Positions 35,214-41,847 of a stretch of 64,000 bases of DNA are shown here, piece after piece. Made by a program: the position numbers and the translations under genes. The notes below the pieces were generated by a model. It made no database searches, had not been told where the DNA came from, and was given only the letters and a program-made list of their open reading frames with translations. How positions within the stretch are numbered: the first letter of the stretch is position 1; each line of letters begins with the position of its first letter. Origin of the DNA: AR12 sp036265915 (lineage in GTDB: Bacteria > Methylomirabilota > Methylomirabilia > Rokubacteriales > CSP1-6); contig DATAOC010000059.1 of assembly GCA_036265915.1 (NCBI GenBank), forward strand, positions 1 through 64,000, read 5' to 3'.

Positions 35214-36013
35214 CAGTCCGTGGTGTCCTTCCGCGCCCACATGAGGATGCTCGCGTCGTTGAGAAACGTCCGACGCGTCTCGAGCACCGTGAAGCCGGCC
35301 GCGCGCAGATTCGCGGCGAAGCGGGCCTCGTCCCAGTAGTGCGGTCCGATGCGCCGACGTGCGGCCTCGAAGATGGAGTTCGGAGCGAGCCAGAGCAGGC
35401 TCGACAGTGCGGGCTGCAGCCCCTCGCGGCGCTTGATGTCCTTGAACGTCGACCACTGCGCCACCTGGCGCGCGTGATTGACGAAGATCGCGTGGCCCCC
35501 CGGCTTCAGGATGCGATGGGCCTCCTTCAGCACGGTCTCCGGCGCCGGATGAGCGTACAGCGAGTGGATACTCACGACGCCGTCGAACGCGGCGTCGCGG
35601 ATGCCGGCGCCGTCGGTCAGGTCGCCGTGCCGGAAGGCGAGGTTCGCGAGCCGCTTCGCCCGCCGCTTCTCGCGCGCGAGCTCCACGAGCGCCGCGTACG
35701 ACTCCAGGCCAATGGCGTTGAATCCGGCCTCCGCCAGGACGAACGTGAAGTTCCCGGGGCCACAGCCGATGTCGAGAACGTGCAAATCACGTCGCAGCGT
35801 GCCCTCTCGAACGCCGGCGGTCACCAGCGTGAGGACCTCGGCCTGGAGCTGCTGGTACGGGCGGAAACGCTCATAGATGTAGTCGTACACGAGGCCGTAG
35901 CCGACGGACAGCATCCGGTCGACGCCCCAGCGCACGCCGCCCAGCACCGAGCCCACCAGTCCATCCGGGGCCGCCGCCGTCCGGCGCGCCGGTGCGCGTG
36001 TCTGCGTCTGCAT
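35213..36013 (-). CDS. SAM-dependent methyltransferase (tandem copy 1)
   Basis: 266 residues, ATG overlapping the response-regulator stop (TGATG). Motif I is VLDIGCGPGNFTFVLAEAG, with the acidic ribose-binding residue in IGLESYAAL, then AHRILKPGGHAIFVNHA. The N-terminal GYGLVYDYIYERFRPYQQL matches that of copy 2. Position directly behind a single-domain response regulator is unusual for a metabolic enzyme and implies that methylation is part of the signalling output or of a regulated product. The substrate cannot be deduced. Confidence 0.88.
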   Translation of the reverse strand: MQTQTRAPARRTAAAPDGLVGSVLGGVRWGVDRMLSVGYGLVYDYIYERFRPYQQLQAEVLTLVTAGVREGTLRRDLHVLDIGCGPGNFTFVLAEAGFNAIGLESYAALVELAREKRRAKRLANLAFRHGDLTDGAGIRDAAFDGVVSIHSLYAHPAPETVLKEAHRILKPGGHAIFVNHARQVAQWSTFKDIKRREGLQPALSSLLWLAPNSIFEAARRRIGPHYWDEARFAANLRAAGFTVLETRRTFLNDASILMWARKDTTD

Positions 36014-36402
36014 CAGCGCGTCTCCTGACCCCGCTCCGCGAGCACCTTCTCGACGGTGCCGCGAAGCTCGTCCGACGTGAACGGCTTCAACAGGATCGAG
36101 GCGAAGCCGAGGCGGTTTGCTTCATCGACGATGTCCGGCGTGCCGTGACCGGTGACGAGCACGACCGCGAGATCGGGATGGAGCGTTCGCGCCTCGGCAA
36201 AGACCTCGAAGCCGGTCAAGCCTGGCATCTTGTAGTCGAGGACCACGAGGTCGAAGGGCTCCTTGCGCAGGATCTCGAGGGCCGCCTCGCCGCGATTGGC
36301 CCCTTTCACGGCGTAGCCGAGCGCCTGCAGGACGTTGACGCACAGCACCACGACCGGGCCGGCGTCGTCGACGATGAGGATCTTCCGCCGCGTCGACGTC
36401 AT
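36013..36402 (-). CDS. Single-domain response regulator (CheY-like)
   Basis: 129 residues, only a receiver: IVDDAGPVVVL, phosphoacceptor D56 in VVLDYKMPG, and K106 in LLKPF. There is no output domain, so it acts by protein contact or as a phosphorelay step. Its ATG overlaps the stop of the HD-GYP gene (ATGA) and its own stop overlaps the next methyltransferase start (TGATG). Confidence 0.92.
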   Translation of the reverse strand: MTSTRRKILIVDDAGPVVVLCVNVLQALGYAVKGANRGEAALEILRKEPFDLVVLDYKMPGLTGFEVFAEARTLHPDLAVVLVTGHGTPDIVDEANRLGFASILLKPFTSDELRGTVEKVLAERGQETR

Positions 36403-37931
36403 TGCGCGTGCGCGAAGGCGCGCACGGCGAGATCGGCCGGCAGGGGCGCGCTGGTGAGGGAGTCGTAGTGTCGCGTGATCTCCACGAGACGCTCGACACC
36501 GATCGACAGGAACGCGTCGGCGGCGTCGGGATCGAAGTGGGTGCCGCGGCCGCGGACGATCTCCGCGCGCGCGGCCTCGACGCCCAGGGCCGTACGGTAC
36601 GGACGATTCGAGGTCACCGCGTCGAAGACGTCGGCGACGGTGATGATTCGCGCCGCCTGCGGGATGCTGGCCCCACTGAGACCGTCCGGATAGCCGCTGC
36701 CGTCGAAGCGCTCGTGATGGTGCCGAACGGCGCACGCCTCGCGCGCCAGGAATCGCAGCGGCTTGAGGATTCGCTCGCCCACCACGGGATGTGCCTTGAT
36801 GAGCGTGAACTCCTCGGCGGTGAGCCGCTCCGGCTTTCGCAGGATCGTGTCCATGATCGAGAGCTTTCCGAGATCGTGCAGCATCGCGGCCCGGTTCACC
36901 ATCTCCACGGTGTCGTCATCGAGTCGCATGGCGCGGGCGATCTCGGTCGCGTAGAGCGCGACGCGGGCGGAGTGACCTTTCAGGTACGGGTCCTTCGACT
37001 CGATGGCGTTGACGAACGCCGTGATCGTGTCGACGAGATTCCTCTCGTGATCCTCGCGGAGCACGAGCTTCTGCAGCGCGACCGCCGTCGCCTGTGCGAA
37101 CCCGACCACCATATCGCGCTCGTCGGGAAGGAAGGCCAGGCTGGCGGCGAGACGGCCGACGGCCAGCACCCCGAGCGACTGACCGACGCCGGGAATCAGC
37201 GCGGCCACCGCTTCGACCCGGCCACCGGAGCGACGCAGCGAGAGCGCCTCGCGCCCCCCGTGGGTCATCAGCGCGTCGAAGTTCGCCTGGAGCAGCGTGC
37301 GCAGCTCGTCCACCACGCTCGGATCGCCGTGCTGGGTGGTCGTGAACACGCCGTGCTCGTCACGCACGAGGATCAACGCGCCGTCGTTGCGCAGCGATTC
37401 GCCGGTGAGCTGCAGCACCTTCTCGACGAACACGCGCGGCTCCTGAGTCTGGAGCGCGAGGTCGCCGATCCGGAACAGCATGTCCACGCTGACCTGTCGG
37501 CGCGCCAGCTCGTCGGCGAGTCCGGCCGGCAGCGGGGTCTGTCCGTTCCACTTCTCGCGATCAGCGCGGACGCGGGCCACGAGCTGCTGCACCTCCTTGA
37601 TCGAGAACGGCTTCGGCAGGTAGTCGTAGGCGCCGTGGCGCAGCCCGAACACGGCGGAATTCACCGAGGGTGCACCGGTGATCAGTACGACCGGCGTCGC
37701 CGGCTGCCGACTCTTCACCGCGCGTAGCAGGTCGAGGCCCGAGAGCCCCGGCATCTTGATGTCCGAGACGACCAGATCGAAATCGTTCGCGGCGATGAGC
37801 TCGAGCGCCTGCTCGGCCGTGGGCGCGGGTGTCACCGCGCACGCGTTGGCGCTGAAGGCGGACACAAGAAACCGGAGCAGCGACGCATTGTCGTCGACGG
37901 CGAGCACCCGGAGGGCTGGAGACGACGTCAT
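36399..37931 (-). CDS. Response regulator with HD-GYP cyclic-di-GMP phosphodiesterase domain
   Basis: 510 residues, AGGAAGG before ATG. A receiver domain (AVDDNASLL; D57 in VVSDIKMPG) is followed by a GAF-like region (about 155-310) and an HD-GYP domain. The domain has the metal pair H352-D353 (AMLHDLGKL), HHERFDGSGYP (about 404-414) and the GYP-type continuation DGLSGASIPQAARIITVADVFDA. The full motif set predicts an active c-di-GMP phosphodiesterase, the opposing activity to the diguanylate cyclase at 20.6 kb. It starts 14 bases after the stop of the 719-residue protein. Confidence 0.93.
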   Translation of the reverse strand: MTSSPALRVLAVDDNASLLRFLVSAFSANACAVTPAPTAEQALELIAANDFDLVVSDIKMPGLSGLDLLRAVKSRQPATPVVLITGAPSVNSAVFGLRHGAYDYLPKPFSIKEVQQLVARVRADREKWNGQTPLPAGLADELARRQVSVDMLFRIGDLALQTQEPRVFVEKVLQLTGESLRNDGALILVRDEHGVFTTTQHGDPSVVDELRTLLQANFDALMTHGGREALSLRRSGGRVEAVAALIPGVGQSLGVLAVGRLAASLAFLPDERDMVVGFAQATAVALQKLVLREDHERNLVDTITAFVNAIESKDPYLKGHSARVALYATEIARAMRLDDDTVEMVNRAAMLHDLGKLSIMDTILRKPERLTAEEFTLIKAHPVVGERILKPLRFLAREACAVRHHHERFDGSGYPDGLSGASIPQAARIITVADVFDAVTSNRPYRTALGVEAARAEIVRGRGTHFDPDAADAFLSIGVERLVEITRHYDSLTSAPLPADLAVRAFAHAQ

Positions 37932-37945
37932 CGTGTCCTTCCTGC

Positions 37946-40105
37946 CTATTTCCCGGCAGCCATCTGGTTGAGAAACTCCATCCACTGGCGCGTCAGTACG
38001 CCATCGTTGGGGAACCGCAGTCCGTCGAACCCTTCCGGCACCGCAGACTCGGCGGCCGGCTTGGACGCGGCTGGCTCGCTCGCCGGCGCCGATGTTGCGG
38101 GGACGGCGGCCGGCGTCGACGGGGTCTCGGCGGTCGGCGCCGGTGCGGGAGCGATCGAGCGTTTCGGCTGAGGGCCAGACTTGCCGGCCGTGATCGGATT
38201 CGGGTCCGGCTGGCTGGGCGGCGCGATGGTGCGCGGTCGCTTGAAGGCGCCGTTCGGCTTGGCGAATGCCGTGGACCGATCCTCCGCGGCCGCCGCTGGC
38301 TTGTCAGTCACACCGACCAGGTCGCCAAGCGTCGCGCGCGTGATCTCCTCCACGGAGCGGCGATCGACAGCCGCCACGGGCTCCGGTGCCTTCGCCGCCG
38401 CCGGGAGGTTCAGCAAATCTTTCGCGACGTCCGCGAACGACACCTTGGGATCCGCGCCGCGCGCAAACGGACTGCGCGGTGCCGGCGCAGCGCGTTCGGG
38501 GAGCGGCTGGCTCGCGGCCACCGGCGCCAGCGGCTGGTGAGGCGGATCCACCAGCGTCAGCCGCGGCTCGCGCTGGAGCGTCGGTATCGCCGGCCGCTCG
38601 CTGGATTCGACTTCCGCGCGCGTCACAATCGTGTCCGTGGCAGCCGTCTGGAGCTCGAGCGGCGGCACGCTCACCGACTCTTCTGACGTCTCGGCCATCG
38701 CCGAGGTCTGGAGCTCGAGCGGGCCGACCGTGGCGACGTCGTGCGGCATGGACTCCACCGAGACGGGCTCGATCGTGGCGGCGTCGCTCCCGACGGGTTC
38801 GAGCTCCATCGCGACGACCGGCGGCTCGATTGCCCAGGGCTGAGCATCGATCGCGCGTGGATCTGGCTCCATCGTCAGCGCGTCGCGCGCGCTCGGCGCC
38901 GGCTCCATCTCCATCTCTATCGCCACCGGCTCGAACGGCATTCCTTTCGGCTCGGGCTCGCTCGCGACCGGCTCGAGCGGCACTGCGATCGGCTCGGGTT
39001 CGATCGCTACACGATCCACTGTGTCTCGGGACGGCTCCGCCTCGACCGCCACCGGCTCCATTGCAAACGCGACCGCCTCCGGCTCGATGGCCAAAGGCTG
39101 TGCGTCGACCGCGGTGGGCTGCAGCGCCAGGGGCTCGAGATCGGCCGCTTCGACGTGCGAGTTGGCGCTCCAGGGCACGAACTCGAGCGAAGATCCCGCG
39201 TCGACGACCGGCGGGCTCGGCTCGGCGACGGGCGCGGCGGCGAGATCGGCGCCGCGAAGCGGCTCCTGCATCGCGTGCGCGTCGTCGGCGGCACCGCTGA
39301 GCGCCCGCGGGTCGACGGTTACCGTGTCCACAGCGGCGACAGTGGCCGCCGCACTCACGGCCGGCGGCTCGGCGATCTCCAACGTAGGCAGCGGAGGCGG
39401 CGGCACGACGACGATCGCGGGCGCAGCCGTCGCGTCCACTCGCGGTGCGCTCCAAAGCGCCCGCGGCGCTTCGGTGCGGGAGACGTTACGCTTCAGGAGG
39501 CTCAGAATCGGTCCCGGCTCACGGGCTGGTGCGGGCCGATCACCGGTGAGCAGCTTCTGGAGCTTCACGCTCGTCGGCCGTCCGGTCGGCACCGCGGGCG
39601 CGGGCGGCGTGACGCGCTCGACCGGCGCCGGCGCGGCGGCGGGTGCGCGGCGCAGCCGGGCCAGGGTCTCGAAATAGACGGCGGGCGTTCCGTCGACGTC
39701 GAGGTAACGGAACTCCACGCAGTCGACCTGCGGAAAGCCCAGCTGCTTGATCTTCCGGTGAAAGGCATCGGGCATGCGCTCGATCACGAACAGCAGGCGC
39801 GGCGGGTATGCCGTCGAGATCCGCGCGGCCGGATAGAGACGGTGGATCGCCTCGGGATACTCGAGGCACCACGAGTACGCCTCGACGGCGCGTAGCAGCA
39901 TCTCTTCGTCTGCGGTGAAGCCGACGGCGATGAGCGCGAGCGCCCCGTCGGTGTCGAGTCCGACGATGTCCATCGTGGCCTGGCCGAGCATGAGCCGGGA
40001 GTCGAGGACAGAAAGCCCGGGCTCGATGCGGTCGACGTGGTCGATGACCAGCGCCTGCAGCTGCCCGACATCCGCGAGTTCCCGCTTCTTGATCACGCCC
40101 TTCAT
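37946..40105 (-). CDS. Large Glu/Pro/Ala-rich protein with a nuclease-fold-like N-terminal domain
   Basis: 719 residues; the ATG at 40105 is chosen because GAGG lies 8 bases upstream. The ATG at 40135 would leave almost no leader after the sigma-54 promoter. Residues 1-155 form a compact domain (RLMLGQATMDIVGLDTDGALALIAVGF) resembling PD-(D/E)xK/NucS-type folds, but with no lysine in the third motif, so probably not a nuclease. Residues about 160-640 are low-complexity with many imperfect repeats of the type EPxAVxxEPVA, strongly acidic and probably disordered. The last 20 residues (LRFPNDGVLTRQWMEFLNQMA) look like a short docking helix. Function unknown; a scaffold or signalling adaptor is possible. 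Confidence 0.65.
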   Translation of the reverse strand: MKGVIKKRELADVGQLQALVIDHVDRIEPGLSVLDSRLMLGQATMDIVGLDTDGALALIAVGFTADEEMLLRAVEAYSWCLEYPEAIHRLYPAARISTAYPPRLLFVIERMPDAFHRKIKQLGFPQVDCVEFRYLDVDGTPAVYFETLARLRRAPAAAPAPVERVTPPAPAVPTGRPTSVKLQKLLTGDRPAPAREPGPILSLLKRNVSRTEAPRALWSAPRVDATAAPAIVVVPPPPLPTLEIAEPPAVSAAATVAAVDTVTVDPRALSGAADDAHAMQEPLRGADLAAAPVAEPSPPVVDAGSSLEFVPWSANSHVEAADLEPLALQPTAVDAQPLAIEPEAVAFAMEPVAVEAEPSRDTVDRVAIEPEPIAVPLEPVASEPEPKGMPFEPVAIEMEMEPAPSARDALTMEPDPRAIDAQPWAIEPPVVAMELEPVGSDAATIEPVSVESMPHDVATVGPLELQTSAMAETSEESVSVPPLELQTAATDTIVTRAEVESSERPAIPTLQREPRLTLVDPPHQPLAPVAASQPLPERAAPAPRSPFARGADPKVSFADVAKDLLNLPAAAKAPEPVAAVDRRSVEEITRATLGDLVGVTDKPAAAAEDRSTAFAKPNGAFKRPRTIAPPSQPDPNPITAGKSGPQPKRSIAPAPAPTAETPSTPAAVPATSAPASEPAASKPAAESAVPEGFDGLRFPNDGVLTRQWMEFLNQMAAGK

Positions 40106-40151
40106 CCGTCGTTCCTCGCGATCGTCTCCGCTCATGTCGGCCGGTGGAAGA

Positions 40152-40166
40152 GCAAAGCGGGTACCA
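40152..40166 (-). promoter_or_regulatory. Sigma-54 (-24/-12) promoter of the signalling/methyltransferase operon
   Basis: Minus-strand TGGTACCCGCTTTGC then T. GG and GC are 10 bases apart. The predicted start is about 35 bases before the ATG at 40105. An NtrC-type activator gene lies immediately upstream. Confidence 0.75.
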
Positions 40167-40239
40167 AACGTCCGGTCTCGCTCAAGGTCTGGACTCATCA
40201 GCGCTATTCGATCTGATTGCCCGGGCGGATGCCCGCGGG

Positions 40240-40255
40240 TGGCCGATTTCTGGCC
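40240..40255. promoter_or_regulatory. Candidate activator site upstream of the operon promoter
   Basis: TGGCCGATTTCTGGCC, related to 34400-34415. It is about 75 bases upstream of the -24 element. A further TTCTGGCC copy lies at 40274-40281 inside the adjacent inverted repeat. Confidence 0.4.
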
Positions 40256-40264
40256 GCCAGTTCG

Positions 40265-40287
40265 CCGCCTGCATTCTGGCCAGGCGG
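40265..40287. repeat. 7-bp inverted repeat CCGCCTG / CAGGCGG
   Basis: Perfect 7-bp arms (40265-40271 and 40281-40287) around a 9-base spacer. It may be a regulator site for the downstream sigma-54 promoter or a second hairpin behind the activator gene. Confidence 0.4.
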
Positions 40288-40298
40288 TGAGGAAGTGA

Positions 40299-40317
40299 CC
40301 GCGCCCCCTAGGCGCGG
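40299..40317 (-). terminator. Hairpin directly after the NtrC-type gene
   Basis: CCGCGCC and GGCGCGG arms pair over 7 bp with a 5-base loop. It begins 1 base past the TAA of the activator gene. No T-run follows. Confidence 0.5.
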
Positions 40318-40318
40318 A

Positions 40319-41668
40319 TTACGAGTCGGTGAGTTTCTTGCGGAGCGTCTGGCGGGTGATGCCGAGGATCTTCGCCGCTTCGCTCTTGTTGCCGTTCGAC
40401 TGCTGCATCACTTTCACGATGTACGCGCGCTCGATGGCGGCCAGCGTGCGGGCCGCGGCCGGCGTCTCCTCCGGCGGACGGCCGTCCTGCAATTTCGAGA
40501 ACTGGGCCGGCAGGTGATGCACGTCGATGGAGTCGCCGGTGGAGAGGATCACGAGCCGCTCTACGAGATTCTTCAGCTCGCGCACATTGCCCGGCCACGC
40601 GTATCCCAGCAACAGCACTTCCGTCTCCGGCGCGAACCGCTTCACCGTCTTGTGAAACGTCCGGTTCGCTTCGGCGAGGAAGTGGCGCGCGAGCGGCAAG
40701 ATGTCCTCGGTGCGCTCGCGCAGGGCCGGGATCGCGATCGGGATCACGTTCAGGCGATAGAAGAGGTCCTCGCGGAACGTGCCCTCCTTGACCATCGCTT
40801 CGAGGGAGCGGTTGGTGGCGGCGATCACACGCACATCGACCTTGATGTCCCGGGTACCGCCCACGCGCTTGAAGGAGCGCTCCTGCAGGCAGCGCAGCAG
40901 CTTCGCCTGGCTCGCCAGCGTGATCTCGCCTACCTCGTCGAGGAAGAGCGTGCCTCGATCGGCCAGCTCCATCAGCCCCTTCTTCGTCGCGCGGGCGTCG
41001 GTGAACGCGCCCTTCTCGTGACCGAAGATCTCGCTCTCGAACAGCGTCTCCGTGATCGCCGCGCAGTTGACTTCCATGAACGGGAAGTTCCGACGGTTGC
41101 TCTCGTAGTGCAGGCCCTTGGCCACGAGCTCCTTGCCGGTGCCGCTCTCGCCGTGTACCAGAATGGTGTGTGCCTCGCTCCGCGCCAGCTGGCCGATGAT
41201 CTCGCGCAGGCGCCGCGTCGAGTCCGCCTCCCCGATCAGCTGGTCGGCGCGGTACTTTCCCTCCTCGCGCTTCGTGAGGCGGGTGATCTCCCGGCGCGCC
41301 TTCACCTCGTCGAGCGCGCGACTGACCGAGATCCGCAGCTTCTCGAGATGCTGGAAGGGTTTCTCGAGGTAATCGGTGGCGCCGTTCTTGATGGCCGCCA
41401 CCGCGCTCTCGATGTGGCCGAAGGCGGTGATCATGATGACCGCGGTGTCAGCGTGCTTGGCTTTGAGATCGCGAACGACCTGGATGCCGTCGAGATCGGG
41501 AAGGCGGAGATCGACGAGCGCGACGTCCGGGCCGCCGAGCTGCTCGGCCATCTCGAGACCTTCCTTGCCGGTGCCGGCGGTGTGGACCTCGACATCGTCG
41601 CCGGCCAGGACTCGCGCGACCAGCGTCCGGATGTTGCGTTCGTCGTCGATGACGAGGACCGTATCCAT
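40319..41668 (-). CDS. NtrC-family sigma-54-dependent response regulator
   Basis: 449 residues. Receiver domain (LVIDDERNIR, phosphoacceptor D53, K103 in LEKPF), central AAA+ domain with Walker A GESGTGKE (173-180), sigma-54 contact loop GAFTDA (220-225, D in place of the usual second G), Walker B TLFLDEVGE, sensor RVIAATNR and the R-finger region FREDLFYRLNV. The C-terminal Fis-type helix-turn-helix is NGNKSEAAKILGITRQTLRKKL. It should drive RNA polymerase-sigma-54 open-complex formation when phosphorylated. No cognate kinase is adjacent; the kinases at 28-33 kb are the nearest candidates. Confidence 0.95.
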   Translation of the reverse strand: MDTVLVIDDERNIRTLVARVLAGDDVEVHTAGTGKEGLEMAEQLGGPDVALVDLRLPDLDGIQVVRDLKAKHADTAVIMITAFGHIESAVAAIKNGATDYLEKPFQHLEKLRISVSRALDEVKARREITRLTKREEGKYRADQLIGEADSTRRLREIIGQLARSEAHTILVHGESGTGKELVAKGLHYESNRRNFPFMEVNCAAITETLFESEIFGHEKGAFTDARATKKGLMELADRGTLFLDEVGEITLASQAKLLRCLQERSFKRVGGTRDIKVDVRVIAATNRSLEAMVKEGTFREDLFYRLNVIPIAIPALRERTEDILPLARHFLAEANRTFHKTVKRFAPETEVLLLGYAWPGNVRELKNLVERLVILSTGDSIDVHHLPAQFSKLQDGRPPEETPAAARTLAAIERAYIVKVMQQSNGNKSEAAKILGITRQTLRKKLTDS

Positions 41669-41700
41669 GCTCTAGCGATCTTAGCGTAGAGGCCTTCTCG

Positions 41701-41715
41701 GCAAGAAATTCACCA
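41701..41715 (-). promoter_or_regulatory. Possible sigma-54 promoter of the activator gene
   Basis: Minus-strand TGGTGAATTTCTTGC with 10-base GG-GC spacing and a perfect TTGC at -12 but a weak -24. It ends 32 bases before the ATG at 41668, which would give autoregulation. Confidence 0.35.
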
Positions 41716-41833
41716 TGCGCGGCTCGCTTCGATACTCCGCGGCCAGCAACCGACCAGCGAGCCAGCTCGCCGACGCGGCGGCGATCGACGAGGAAATACG
41801 CGCGCTTGCCCGCAGCACGCTTCGCTTCCCGCA

Positions 41834-41839
41834 TATACT
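41834..41839 (+). promoter_or_regulatory. -10-like TATACT at the transketolase-like gene
   Basis: TATACTGG ends 8 bases before the ATG at 41848, with no Shine-Dalgarno between. A start site 6-7 bases downstream of the box predicts a leaderless message. Confidence 0.45.
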
Positions 41840-41847
41840 GGCGTCCT

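Noticed and set aside
38600..39450. Tandem DNA repeat or array in the 719-residue gene
   Set aside because: The repeated units are imperfect protein-level Glu/Pro motifs of varying length, not a clean DNA repeat or CRISPR-like array.
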